From positions 62,001-126,000 of the forward strand of contig CAZPRY010000006.1 of assembly GCA_964589175.1 (NCBI GenBank): a stretch of 64,000 bases of DNA, in the 5' to 3' direction. Position 1 is the first letter of the stretch, and every line of letters starts with the position of its first letter. The notes beneath the pieces were generated by a model that was not told where the DNA came from, ran no database searches, and saw nothing but the letters and a program-made list of their open reading frames with translations. This document shows positions 27,063 to 35,777 of this stretch, piece by piece. This DNA comes from CAZPRY01 sp964589175 (GTDB lineage Bacteria; Fidelibacterota; UBA2242). The translations under genes and the position numbers were made by a program.

Positions 27063-27727
27063 GTTGGTAATTCCTGTAAAATCGTCTCGACTCGTTCAAA
27101 ACCAAAAATTTCCACAAAATTCGCAATCACGCGGGTTTTCACCTCGTCCCACTCTACAGCCGCCACAAAGTCGCTGACGCGCGTAATGCCCTTGCTGACG
27201 ATCCCGCAGGGGATAATCCCATCGTAGAGTGAAAGGTCGGTCGATACATTCAGGGCAAAGCCGTGCATCGTCACCCAGCGCGAAACGCGCATGCCGATAG
27301 CTGCGATCTTGCGATCTCCAACCCACACTCCCGTCAGTCCATGGACGCGCCCGGATTCGATGCCGTACGTTTTCAAGGTCCGGATCAGGACCTCCTCGAC
27401 GCGATCCACATACCAGGCGATACTCTCCCGGTGCTCTTTGAGATTGAAGATCGGGTAAGTGACCAGCTGCCCGGGCCCGTGATAGGTAATATCGCCGCCG
27501 CGATCGACCTGGTAAATTTCGATGCCGCGTGTCTTCAGATATTCCCGGGACGCAACCAGGTGCTGCGCATTGGCGTGTTTTCCAAGCGTGTAAACATGGG
27601 GGTGTTCCACCAGCACCAGCGTATCGGGGATGCTACCCTCCACCCGCTTGCGGTGCAGTTTCTTCTGAATATCCCAGGCCTTTCCGTAGAGGCAGCGGCC
27701 CAAGTCCAGTACTTCAAGCTGCTTCAT
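27059..27727 (-). CDS. lipB: Octanoyl-[acyl carrier protein]:protein transferase LipB
   Basis: Transfers octanoate from acyl carrier protein to lipoyl domains. The family motifs are RGGDITYHGPGQLVTYPI (about 77-94) and GLTGVWVGDRKIAAIGMRVS (about 130-150, with the catalytic Lys); the TMHGFALNV segment and PCGI follow. Length 222. It overlaps nfo upstream and lipA downstream by four bases each. Confidence 0.94.
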   Translation of the reverse strand: MKQLEVLDLGRCLYGKAWDIQKKLHRKRVEGSIPDTLVLVEHPHVYTLGKHANAQHLVASREYLKTRGIEIYQVDRGGDITYHGPGQLVTYPIFNLKEHRESIAWYVDRVEEVLIRTLKTYGIESGRVHGLTGVWVGDRKIAAIGMRVSRWVTMHGFALNVSTDLSLYDGIIPCGIVSKGITRVSDFVAAVEWDEVKTRVIANFVEIFGFERVETILQELPT

Positions 27728-28572
27728 CGCCGCTCCCGGGCTTCTTTCAACATCGCAATTTCGCGCGCGAAATTTTCATCACCGCCGGGAGTTTCCAGGA
27801 TCATCGGCAGATTGGCGAAACGCTCGTCACGCACAAGCCGTTCAAAAACTTCCCGGCCAATATAGCCTTCGCCTAAAATATGATGACGATCCACGTGCGA
27901 ACCGGGCTCCTTTTTAGAATCGTTAAGATGAAATACGCGCAGGCAATCCAGGCCGAGAATCGCATCGATATTCTCAAATATCGCTTCGTACTGTTCCGGT
28001 GTGCGCAGATCGTAACCGGCAGCGAAGGCGTGACAGGTATCGAAGCAAATGCCCAGCCGATCGGGGTAACGGCACTGCGCGATGATGTCCCGCAGGTGCT
28101 CTAGGGTGTGCCCGACGTTCGAGCCTTGCCCGGCCGTGATTTCCAGGAGAAAGGTCAGCTTCGCCTCCGAACGGCTTTCGATCACGCGGTCCAGGCTCTC
28201 CGCAATGGTCTTCAAGGCTAAATCAGCGCCCTCGCCCATGTGCGAACCCGGATGAAATACGAGCAAGCCGATCCCCAGCATCTCGCAGCGATCGACCTCT
28301 TCGGCAAAAGCCGTGCGCGATTTCTCGAGTTTGACCGCATCGGGGCTGCCCAGGTTGATCAGGTACGAATCGTGCGATACCGCCGCCCTGATACCGCATT
28401 TTCGCACTTCTTCAACAAAGCCACGGCGGCTCTCTTCCGATATTGCTGCGCCTCTCCACTGCATCTGGTTGGAAGTAAAAATCTGCATCACTTCGCAGAC
28501 CAGGGCCCGGCCCCGCGCCGGGGCGAGTTCCACGCCGCCCGATATAGATACATGACAGCCGACTAAAGCCAT
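27724..28572 (-). CDS. nfo: Endonuclease IV (AP endonuclease) Nfo
   Basis: Zn-dependent AP endonuclease of base-excision repair. The chosen start gives MALVGCHVSISGGVE, the canonical beginning of the family; a longer frame to 28737 adds an unrelated arginine-rich stretch. Metal-site motifs include LVFHPGSHMGEG (about 106-117), EITAGQGSNVG, CFDTCHAFAAGYDL (about 174-187), HLNDSKKEPGSHVDRH (about 214-229) and ILETPGGD. The 282-residue length is usual. It is the first of the nfo-lipB-lipA overlapping set. Confidence 0.94.
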   Translation of the reverse strand: MALVGCHVSISGGVELAPARGRALVCEVMQIFTSNQMQWRGAAISEESRRGFVEEVRKCGIRAAVSHDSYLINLGSPDAVKLEKSRTAFAEEVDRCEMLGIGLLVFHPGSHMGEGADLALKTIAESLDRVIESRSEAKLTFLLEITAGQGSNVGHTLEHLRDIIAQCRYPDRLGICFDTCHAFAAGYDLRTPEQYEAIFENIDAILGLDCLRVFHLNDSKKEPGSHVDRHHILGEGYIGREVFERLVRDERFANLPMILETPGGDENFAREIAMLKEARERR

Positions 28573-28607
28573 TTTATCGTTTTCCCTGATAATTTTTTCA
28601 CAATCAC

Positions 28608-29165
28608 CTATAGCCGCGAATGTCCGATCAGATGCAGAAACTCGTTGCGCGAGCGCTCGTCTTCCCGAAAAATCCCAAAAAGTGCGCTGGTGGTCACAAC
28701 CGAGTTCTGTTTCTCCACGCCGCGCATCTGCATGCACATATGCGCCGCTTCGATCACGACCGCTACACCGTCGGGGTGCACAGCCTCCTGGATTGCCTCG
28801 GCAATCTGGTTTGTCATGCGTTCCTGAATCTGCAGGCGCCGGGCAAAGGCATCAACCACGCGTGGAATTTTGCTCAATCCGATCATCTTGCCGTTGGGGA
28901 TGTAGGCCACGTGAGCCTTGCCGTAAAACGGCAGCAGATGGTGCTCACAGAGGCTGTAGTAGTTCATGTCCCTAACCATGATCATCTGGCTGTATTTCTC
29001 GTCGCAAACCGAATCTTCGAGGAGGGCCTTAACATCCACGGCATAACCCTGGGTAAGGAATCCCCACATTTTCGTGACCCGCTGCGGGGTCTTCAGCAAT
29101 TCCGGGCGGTCCGGATCCTCGCCGATATTCTTCAGCAGATTTCGAATCAGTTCCTCGGTCTCCAT
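28608..29165 (-). CDS. folE: GTP cyclohydrolase I FolE
   Basis: Converts GTP to dihydroneopterin triphosphate, the first step to folate. The 185 residues contain SLCEHHLLPFYG (about 72-83) and HMCMQMRGVEKQNS (about 143-156), with the zinc ligands Cys-His and Cys. The ATG at 29165 has AAGGA seven bases upstream and is preferred over a GTG two codons earlier, which sits only one base after that site. Confidence 0.95.
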   Translation of the reverse strand: METEELIRNLLKNIGEDPDRPELLKTPQRVTKMWGFLTQGYAVDVKALLEDSVCDEKYSQMIMVRDMNYYSLCEHHLLPFYGKAHVAYIPNGKMIGLSKIPRVVDAFARRLQIQERMTNQIAEAIQEAVHPDGVAVVIEAAHMCMQMRGVEKQNSVVTTSALFGIFREDERSRNEFLHLIGHSRL

Positions 29166-29189
29166 GTTCACATCCTTCCGGTTAATTGC

Positions 29190-29825
29190 CTACAACTGCG
29201 CCGACGGGCAAATATCGTTCATAACGCATTCATTGCATTTGGGCTTGCGCGCATCGCAGACGGCGCGACCGTGGTCGATCATCAGATGCCCGAACAAAGT
29301 CCATTGCTCTTTCGGAAACAGTTGCATCAGGTCGAATTCGATCTTGACGGGATCGTTGTTTTGGGTCAGTCCCATGCGCTTCGCCAGGCGCTTCACGTGC
29401 GTATCCACAACAACGCCGGGAGTTCCGAAGGCATCGCCCAGGACCACGTTTGCCGTTTTGCGCCCGACACCCTGCAACTTGAGTAGATCGTCCATATTAT
29501 CCGGCACACGTCCGTCGAATTCTTCAACCACGCTCCGCATGGCGCTCTGAATGGATTGGGCTTTGTGGTTGAAAAAACCGGTTGGCCGGATCAGCTCCTT
29601 CAGCTCTTCCAGCGGCGCTTCGGCGAAGGCCTGTGCCGAAGGATACTTCTGAAAAAGGGCCGGCGTTACCTTGTTGACCTGCTTGTCCGTGCATTGCGCC
29701 GAAAGAATCGTGGACACCAGTAACTCGTGCGGTTTGGCAAAGTTAAGCGAACATCTGGCACCCGGATAAGCCTTTTTCAGCCGCGTATATATTCCGGCAG
29801 CCTGTTTTTCTTTAGCATTACTCAA
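29190..29825 (-). CDS. nth: Endonuclease III Nth
   Basis: DNA glycosylase/AP lyase that removes oxidised pyrimidines. It has the helix-hairpin-helix LQGVGRKTANVVLGDA with the catalytic Lys (about 113-128), the catalytic Asp in VVDTHVKRL (about 137-145) and the C-terminal [4Fe-4S] motif C-x6-C-x2-C-x5-C (about 186-203). The TTG start has AGGAG six bases upstream, which decides it over an out-of-frame ATG nearby. FolE follows 24 bases later on the same strand. Confidence 0.94.
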   Translation of the reverse strand: MSNAKEKQAAGIYTRLKKAYPGARCSLNFAKPHELLVSTILSAQCTDKQVNKVTPALFQKYPSAQAFAEAPLEELKELIRPTGFFNHKAQSIQSAMRSVVEEFDGRVPDNMDDLLKLQGVGRKTANVVLGDAFGTPGVVVDTHVKRLAKRMGLTQNNDPVKIEFDLMQLFPKEQWTLFGHLMIDHGRAVCDARKPKCNECVMNDICPSAQL

Positions 29826-30010
29826 TCAAAACTCCTGAGAGAATATAAAAAATATATGCCTATAATTCCCATGAAATTGCACATGCGGCGGAAATACCGA
29901 TCGATGTCTGTTTCTCCGGGGTAAAATCCTTTATTATCCGGTCTATACTTTTTAGATTTGGATGGTAACTCATTTTGAAGACCGCCAGGTAAAATTGGTA
30001 AGGATTGAAT

Positions 30011-30688
30011 ATGATCTCCATTGAGGATAATTATCGCCGGCTGCGCGAATCCATACCGGAACAGGTCACCCTCGTCGTGGCCGCCAAGCAGCGAACAGCG
30101 CAGGAAGTCCGGGAGGTCATCCGCGCCGGGGCCACCGATATCGGTGAAAACTACGTTCAGCAGGGCGAGGAGGCTTTTTTGGCACTGGATGAAAAAGCCC
30201 GTACCATCCGCTGGCACCTGATCGGCCACCTGCAGAGGAACAAAATCAACAAAGCCCTCAAAGTCTTCGATCTGTTTCAGACCATCGATTCGATTGAAAC
30301 GGCCGCGGCAGTCAACAAGCGGGTACCCTCTTCGGTTAAAACAGTAGTTCCGGTGCTCATCGAGGTCAATATCGGCGCCGAAGAGAGCAAAGCCGGTATC
30401 GGTCCGCAGTTTGAGAATATCCAAAGACTGGCGATGTACATCGCTGGAACGGAATTCCTGCAACTGGAAGGACTGATGACCATCGGACCGCTGGCCGGCG
30501 ATCCCGAAGACAGCCGCCCTTACTTCCGGCAGACCCGCGCGATTTTCGAGAACTTAAATGCGCTCCGGCTGCCCGGCGTTCGGATGAAAACCCTTTCGAT
30601 GGGCATGAGCAACTCCTACCGGATCGCCATTGAAGAAGGTTCCAACATGGTGCGCGTCGGCTCCGCCATCTTCGGGCCGCGCGGATGA
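30011..30688 (+). CDS. PLP homeostasis protein YggS/PLPBP
   Basis: Pyridoxal-5'-phosphate-binding regulator of B6 and amino-acid homeostasis, folded as an alanine-racemase-like barrel without catalysis. The PLP lysine lies in VVAAKQRT (about 18-25); family motifs DIGENYVQ (about 46-53), WHLIGHLQRNKI (about 70-81), GLMTIGPL and LSMGMSNSYRIAIEEGSNMVRVGSAIFG follow. The ATG is preceded by AAGGA at seven bases; a TTG two codons earlier is less likely. The gene is divergent from nth. Confidence 0.92.
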   Translation: MISIEDNYRRLRESIPEQVTLVVAAKQRTAQEVREVIRAGATDIGENYVQQGEEAFLALDEKARTIRWHLIGHLQRNKINKALKVFDLFQTIDSIETAAAVNKRVPSSVKTVVPVLIEVNIGAEESKAGIGPQFENIQRLAMYIAGTEFLQLEGLMTIGPLAGDPEDSRPYFRQTRAIFENLNALRLPGVRMKTLSMGMSNSYRIAIEEGSNMVRVGSAIFGPRG

Positions 30689-30775
30689 TTCTATAAATCC
30701 CGTATGATTCATCAGCGGCAGAGTCCCCCGAGAATAACAATTTGATTTCTCTTAGGGTATTTAAAGCGCTTACAG

Positions 30776-31735
30776 CTACGAAGCGGGTGAGAAAGCCGAT
30801 CCCTGGTAAGTACCGCGTCGGCGGAATTCCTCTTCGATTTCCCGGATAATCTGCAGTTTACTTTTACGCCATAGCGGGGCAATCAGCGTATCGCCGCGGG
30901 CATCCCCGATGATGCGCTCGATCACGATGCGCGGATCCAATCTTTCCAGGAAAGAGCAGACGATTTTTACCCAGCCGGTCTCGTCGAAAAGCGGAAACGG
31001 GTTCTTCGCATATAATGCCGCAAGGTCTGTATCCCTGACGATATGCAGGTGGTGAATCTTGATGGCATTTAATTCCAGTTCGTTGATTGCCTCGGCGGAG
31101 TGCAGGATTTCCTCTTCCGTTTCCGTCGGAAAACCAAAAATCAGGTGCCCGGCAACGTGTAGTCCGTGCGCTTTGGCAGCCGCGACGGCCGTACGCGTCG
31201 CCGCGAAATCGTGCCCGCGCTGCGCCCAGTGCAGGGATTTATCATAAACCGATTCGACGCCGAATTCGATCGAAACGTAAATTTCCCGATTTAACTTCTG
31301 CAGCAATCGAAAAATATCTTCATTCACACAGTCCGGACGGGTGCCGATGCAGATTCCGACCACTTCCGGAAAAGCCAGAACTTCCCGGTACAGCCGGTCC
31401 AGTTCATCCGGGTTTTTATAGGTGTTCGTATAGGATTGAAAATAGGCCAGAAAGCGCGCCGAACGGTGGCCCCGGCGGGCGGATTCGATACCGGCCGCAA
31501 GCTGCTCCCGGATGGATTTCAGGCTTTGTAAACGATCCTCCGCGAAACTAGCGTTATTGCAGTAAAGGCAACCGCCGTAGCCCAGCGTACCATCGCGCGT
31601 CGGGCAGCTGAAGCCGGCATCCAGCGAAAGCCGTAAAACCTTGCCGCCGAAGATCTCACGCAGGTAACGGCCGTAGCGGTTGTAATACTGCTCTTTCGGA
31701 AAGGGGAAATCTCCAGAAGTTACGGAAAGGCTCAT
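30776..31735 (-). CDS. YhcC-type radical SAM protein (TIGR01212 family)
   Basis: Radical SAM protein of unknown substrate. The 319 residues begin RYGRYLREIFGGKV and carry the unusual cluster motif CPTRDGTLGYGGCLYC (about 43-58, cysteines spaced C-x11-C-x2-C), the SYTNTYKNPDEL segment (about 103-114) and GTRPDCV, all typical of YhcC/TIGR01212. In some bacteria relatives sit near elongator-protein-like domains, but function is not known. It is convergent with the YggS gene and lies 95 bases downstream of hisS. Confidence 0.87.
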   Translation of the reverse strand: MSLSVTSGDFPFPKEQYYNRYGRYLREIFGGKVLRLSLDAGFSCPTRDGTLGYGGCLYCNNASFAEDRLQSLKSIREQLAAGIESARRGHRSARFLAYFQSYTNTYKNPDELDRLYREVLAFPEVVGICIGTRPDCVNEDIFRLLQKLNREIYVSIEFGVESVYDKSLHWAQRGHDFAATRTAVAAAKAHGLHVAGHLIFGFPTETEEEILHSAEAINELELNAIKIHHLHIVRDTDLAALYAKNPFPLFDETGWVKIVCSFLERLDPRIVIERIIGDARGDTLIAPLWRKSKLQIIREIEEEFRRRGTYQGSAFSPAS

Positions 31736-31830
31736 CCGTTTTTAACCATATCATTTGTTGGAATTACGGTATCCATTGTAGTGAAGATTTTGCCGCTGAA
31801 GAATTCTGCCGTTAATTTGAAGAGACAACT

Positions 31831-33105
31831 CTAGGACTTTTGAGAGGCAACGATGACCCCGATCTCTTCGGCCGCCGATTGAATTGCTATCTCCGCCTGG
31901 CTGCCGTCGCTCATCATCTTGAGAATCAGTTTACCCTGCTCGATCTCATTCTCACCGAGAATGACCACCCAGCGGGCGGCCTTCTTGCCGGCCTCGCGCA
32001 TCTGGGCTTTCAGCGAACGACGCGCCAGATCCGTGTCGACTGCAATTCCTTTTTGACGCAGCTGCGCAGCGATCAGAAAGCCGGTCTTGCGGGCTTCGTC
32101 GCCCAGCGTCGCCAGGTAGAGCAGGTCCTGCTTTTCCTCGGGAATAGTCCCTATTTCATTTAAAATCATCAGGAGCCGCTCCATCCCCGAAGCAACTCCG
32201 ACAGCCGGCGTGGGCACACCGCCCAGGTCTTCCGCCAGATGATCGTAGCGGCCGCCGCCGCAAACCGCATCCTGCGAACCCAGCAGAGCACTCGTGATTT
32301 CAAACGTTGTGCGGGTATAATAATCGAGCCCGCGGACCAAAGTCGGGTCGATCGTATAGGAAACACCGGTGCGATCCAGCAGGGTTTTCACATCCTCAAA
32401 ATGCTGCCGGTCAGCGTTATTCAGATAATCCAGAATGGACGGCGCGTGGGAGTTAAGCATCTCCCGGCAGGATTCCACTTTGCAGTCGAAAAGGCGCAGG
32501 ATATTTTTCTCGAAACGCTGCTGGCAGGTGCCGCAGAACTCCGCAAGGTGCGGATTCAGGGCATTATGCAGAATCCGCAAGTAATCCCGGCGGCTCTCGC
32601 GGCTGCCGATACTGTTCAGCCGGACTTGCAGATCAGCGATCCCGAAATCCCGGTAAATCTGGCAGACAGTCTGGATAATCTCCGCATCCGCTTCGGGGTG
32701 TTCCGAACCGATAATCTCAAAGCCGAACTGATGAAACTGGCGTAGGCGTCCCTTCTGGGGACGTTCCTGGCGGAAAAGCGAATCGATGTAATACAATTTC
32801 GATACCGGTGCCTGCTGGGCCAGGTTATTCTGGATATAAGCCCGTACGACGGGCGCAGTCAATTCGGGCCGCAAGGTGAGACTGGTTTGCCCCTTATCGA
32901 GAAAAGTATACATTTCTTTTGAGACGACATCCGTATCGTCGCCGATCCCGCGCGCAAACAATTCTGTGGCCTCGAAAACCGGCGTGCGGATTTCCTTGAA
33001 ATTATTTCTCGCCAGTATCTCGGATATGCGTTTCTCCACGTACTGCCACTGGTAAGACTCCCCGGGAAGGATATCTTTGGTACCTTTAACGGTTCGATAA
33101 GCCAT
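31831..33105 (-). CDS. hisS: Histidyl-tRNA synthetase
   Basis: Class II aminoacyl-tRNA synthetase charging tRNA-His. The 424 residues include motif 1/2 segments (SLTLRPELTAPVVRAYI, about 75-91; FRQERPQKGRLRQFHQFG, about 110-127), the His-specific LVRGLDYYTRTTFE (about 258-271) and GGGRYD (about 282-287), with a C-terminal anticodon-binding domain. It follows the DUF2007 gene by 24 bases and is probably cotranscribed with ptsN. Confidence 0.95.
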   Translation of the reverse strand: MAYRTVKGTKDILPGESYQWQYVEKRISEILARNNFKEIRTPVFEATELFARGIGDDTDVVSKEMYTFLDKGQTSLTLRPELTAPVVRAYIQNNLAQQAPVSKLYYIDSLFRQERPQKGRLRQFHQFGFEIIGSEHPEADAEIIQTVCQIYRDFGIADLQVRLNSIGSRESRRDYLRILHNALNPHLAEFCGTCQQRFEKNILRLFDCKVESCREMLNSHAPSILDYLNNADRQHFEDVKTLLDRTGVSYTIDPTLVRGLDYYTRTTFEITSALLGSQDAVCGGGRYDHLAEDLGGVPTPAVGVASGMERLLMILNEIGTIPEEKQDLLYLATLGDEARKTGFLIAAQLRQKGIAVDTDLARRSLKAQMREAGKKAARWVVILGENEIEQGKLILKMMSDGSQAEIAIQSAAEEIGVIVASQKS

Positions 33106-33129
33106 TATGTTTTTACGGTTCCTGATGAA

Positions 33130-33468
33130 TTAATTATCGCCTGAAATCGTATCAAATATTTCCTTGGCCGCGTCGAGATACTCCTCGGGAACGAACACTT
33201 TGGCGAAGGTCCCCGCGCTCTGCGTGCCGTGCGCGATCAGCGCACTGTTAAAAATATCCGACTCGATGATGACCTGAATTTCGTGATTCCCCAGAGCTTC
33301 CTTCAGCATCTCGGCATCGATAATTGAAGAAACTTTGCCGAGCAATACCCATTTCACCTCACCGGGCTCGACGTCGGGCGGCAGAGCCTTGACCAACTTG
33401 GCTCCGCAATCCGGGCAGGTCGTGACATCTTCTGTAAATTCATAGCGACAATCGGGACAAAACGGCAT
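33130..33468 (-). CDS. Zinc-ribbon DUF2007-family protein
   Basis: A 112-residue protein with an N-terminal zinc ribbon (CPDC at about 4-7 and CPDC at about 18-21) joined to a DUF2007-like domain (about 38-110, beginning WVLLGKVSSIIDAEMLKEAL), a small ferredoxin-like fold proposed for signalling. Function is unknown. An AGGAGG-type site (complement of CCTCC at 33474-33478) precedes the ATG. It lies between ptsN and hisS with short gaps. Confidence 0.75.
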   Translation of the reverse strand: MPFCPDCRYEFTEDVTTCPDCGAKLVKALPPDVEPGEVKWVLLGKVSSIIDAEMLKEALGNHEIQVIIESDIFNSALIAHGTQSAGTFAKVFVPEEYLDAAKEIFDTISGDN

Positions 33469-33477
33469 GCAACCTCC

Positions 33478-33939
33478 TTAGACCAATTCGTCGTATTTAA
33501 ACAACACTTCGAGAATCTCCTGCGGAGAGGTGGCGTCCAGCACCTCCTCCCGGCACTTGGCCGAATTGAGCATCCGTGAAAATTTGCTCAACAGCTTCAG
33601 GTGTTTGCTGGGAAAATTTTCCGGTGTCACCAGCAGCACGAAAACATGGACCGGTTGTTCGTCCACGGCCTCGAAATCGATTCCCACCGGTGAAACGCCC
33701 ACGGCCACATAGACATCTTCGATGTTGGCACACTTGCCATGGGGAAGGGCCACTCCCCGGCCGACTCCCGTGCTCATCAACTTTTCGCGGTCCAGAACGG
33801 CCTTCAGCGCCAGCTGCGGGTCACTGATTTTACCCTTTTTATACAGTACATCAATTAACGTAGAAATCACTTCTTCTTTAGATTCCGCTTTAAGGGGAAA
33901 AAGGATTAAATCGGCATCTAAAATCTCGGACAATTGCAT
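33478..33939 (-). CDS. ptsN: PTS EIIA (PtsN / fructose-type) regulatory protein
   Basis: Phosphocarrier EIIA domain of the nitrogen/fructose type. The 153 residues carry the phospho-acceptor histidine in GVALPHGK (about 62-69) and the helix LKLLSKFSRML near 113-123. No EIIB, EIIC, HPr or EI gene is near, so it is more likely a regulator of the PtsN kind than part of a sugar uptake system. It heads a small operon with DUF2007 and hisS. Confidence 0.87.
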   Translation of the reverse strand: MQLSEILDADLILFPLKAESKEEVISTLIDVLYKKGKISDPQLALKAVLDREKLMSTGVGRGVALPHGKCANIEDVYVAVGVSPVGIDFEAVDEQPVHVFVLLVTPENFPSKHLKLLSKFSRMLNSAKCREEVLDATSPQEILEVLFKYDELV

Positions 33940-34276
33940 AACTCACCCTTATCTTCTAACAACGCGGTTGAATTTAAGCCAATCTTCACTTTATCCCAAA
34001 CCTAAATTGGACGGGTTTTCCCGCCTGGCAGATTCCGGGGGCCGATTGGCATATCTCTGAAATAAATTATTAAAGCCCCAATCGGCTTTAATAATTTAAA
34101 GCTATAGAAAATCTAAAAATACACTTTACCCGGATGTTGCCTATTTAATATAATCGGGCTAAATTTACTGTCTTTTTGAAAAGAAACGTTTTTAGGAAAA
34201 CGGTGCCCGATAGAAGATGGTTTTCCTGTTTCATAAAAGAAACTGAATCCGAATCCAAGGTTTGGAATATACGTTT
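33940..34276. other. Divergent intergenic region with strong inverted repeats
   Basis: This 337-base gap between ptsN and the nucleosidase gene has no reading frame of interest but several structures. A perfect 14-bp stem, arms 34064-34077 and 34084-34097 (AAATTATTAAAGCC and its complement), has a six-base loop. GCCGATTGG at 34041-34049 can pair perfectly with CCAATCGGC at 34078-34086, which would break that stem. AGGAAAAC (34194-34201) pairs with GTTTTCCT (34220-34227). No T-tract follows on either strand, so this is not a simple terminator; it could be an operator region or a structured leader. Confidence 0.6.
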
Positions 34277-34912
34277 ATGAACGTGGTGATTGCGGCTGCA
34301 CTAAAGGACGAACTCGAACCGGTCCGAACCTGTCTGGATTCGGAAACCAGGCTCTGCGGGCAGGCCAACTTTGTTTTTGTCCACACCGGTATTGGCATAA
34401 AAAGCACACGGAGCAGGATGATGCCTTTTTTTAACGATCAAAAGATTGATTTGGTCCTGAACATTGGGACTGCCGGTGCTCTCAAAGAAACTCTCTTCGT
34501 TTACGATTTTTTCCTTCCCGCGCGTTACCAGCAACTACACGACGGCCACTTGGAAACCATCGCAAGCCGGGAGTTATTTCCGGTCTTCGAGGAATTCACG
34601 TTTCCGGACTGGAAAACCGGAACGCTGATCACTTCGGAACATGCTGTCGTCGATAATCTTCGCAAGACATCGCTTCGGTCGGTGACCGAGGCCGAAGCCG
34701 TGGATATGGAAGCCTTCGCACTGGCCGACCTGTGCCGGAAAAACGCCGTTTCCTTCCTGTCCCTGAAAGTGATTTCCGACACGGCCGATAAGCAAACAAA
34801 CCCTACATTTAAAGCGGTTTTAAATCGAATCCAAATTTTACTCCCGCCTGCCGTTGCGGCGTTGTTGACAGTTGTTATTAATCCTAAACCCGTTCCGATT
34901 GCGCATGGATGA
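34277..34912 (+). CDS. MTA/SAH nucleosidase-like protein
   Basis: Nucleoside phosphorylase-fold hydrolase likely to cleave 5'-methylthioadenosine, S-adenosylhomocysteine or a related nucleoside. It has the N-terminal IAAALKDELEPV segment with the acidic active-site position, a glycine-rich NIGTAGAL (about 64-71) in the ribose/purine region, the VDMEAFA motif (about 142-148) and SDTAD with the catalytic Asp (about 165-169). A TTG at 34262 is an alternative start, but the ATG begins the recognised fold. It overlaps the glycosyltransferase gene by eight bases. Because it is shorter than standard MTAN (about 230), related futalosine-type substrates remain possible. Confidence 0.75.
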   Translation: MNVVIAAALKDELEPVRTCLDSETRLCGQANFVFVHTGIGIKSTRSRMMPFFNDQKIDLVLNIGTAGALKETLFVYDFFLPARYQQLHDGHLETIASRELFPVFEEFTFPDWKTGTLITSEHAVVDNLRKTSLRSVTEAEAVDMEAFALADLCRKNAVSFLSLKVISDTADKQTNPTFKAVLNRIQILLPPAVAALLTVVINPKPVPIAHG

Positions 34913-35777
34913 TCCAACCAAAATATCGGTAATACTGCCCACCTACAACCGGGCCGCCACTCTCGAAAGGGCCATTCAATCGGTCCTGGCGCAAGATTAT
35001 AAGAATTTCGAGTTGATCGTCATCGACGACGGCTCAACCGATGATACCCAGGAAATCATTCGCAGCTACCGAAAAAAAATTCGCTATTACTCCCAACTGC
35101 ACGCCGGAGTCTCAGCCGCCCGCAATCTGGGCCTGGAAAAATCCGAAGGCACCTGGGTGGCGTTCCTGGATTCCGATGACTACTGGCTGCCGGGGAAGCT
35201 GGAAAAGCAGATGAAATTCATCCTGGAGCATCCGGGCCTCCTGGTAGTGCAGACCGACGAACAGTGGATTCGCAACGGCGTTCCCGTCAATCCAATGAAA
35301 AAGCACCGCAAATATTCAGGCTGGATTTTCGATAGATGTCTGCCGTTGTGCATCGTAAGTCCGTCAGCCGTGATCATCCATCAAAAAGTCTTCAATGATA
35401 TCGGCGTATTCGACGAAAGCTTTCCGGTATGCGAAGATTACGACCTCTGGTTGCGCATCTCCAGCAAGTACCCGATTGGATTATTGCCCGAAAAACTGAT
35501 CGTGAAGACCGGCGGACATCCGGATCAGCTCTCCCGAAAATACTGGGGCATCGACCGCTTTCGGGTACGCGCCCTCGAAAAAATCCTGGAACAGGATCTT
35601 ACTATCGGGCAGCGCAAACTGGTTCTGGAAGAAATCCTCCATAAACTATCCATTCTGAGCCTGGGTCGTCAAAAACGTCGAAACCTGCCGGACATCTACA
35701 GCGGTAAACTCAAACAATACCAAGAAATATTGCATGAACTCTCCCAAATACCTCAAGATACCCCTGAATCGGTGTGA
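34905..35777 (+). CDS. Family 2 glycosyltransferase
   Basis: GT-A-fold glycosyltransferase with SVILPTYNRA (about 8-17), the nucleotide-binding VIDDGSTDDT (about 39-48) and the DxD-like FLDSDDYW (about 87-94), followed by a QTDEQW segment and a C-terminal helical part. The ATG at 34905 overlaps the end of the nucleosidase gene. Sugar donor and acceptor are unknown, and no polysaccharide cluster surrounds it. It overlaps the next gene by 44 bases. Confidence 0.85.
   Translation: MDDPTKISVILPTYNRAATLERAIQSVLAQDYKNFELIVIDDGSTDDTQEIIRSYRKKIRYYSQLHAGVSAARNLGLEKSEGTWVAFLDSDDYWLPGKLEKQMKFILEHPGLLVVQTDEQWIRNGVPVNPMKKHRKYSGWIFDRCLPLCIVSPSAVIIHQKVFNDIGVFDESFPVCEDYDLWLRISSKYPIGLLPEKLIVKTGGHPDQLSRKYWGIDRFRVRALEKILEQDLTIGQRKLVLEEILHKLSILSLGRQKRRNLPDIYSGKLKQYQEILHELSQIPQDTPESV

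Noticed and set aside
29822..30463. Reverse-strand frame over the YggS gene
   Set aside because: It overlaps the well-supported PLPBP gene for its whole useful length and has no recognisable domain.
34041..34230. Known SAM or SAH riboswitch in front of the nucleosidase
   Set aside because: The conserved core sequences of these riboswitches are not visible; only unexplained stems are.
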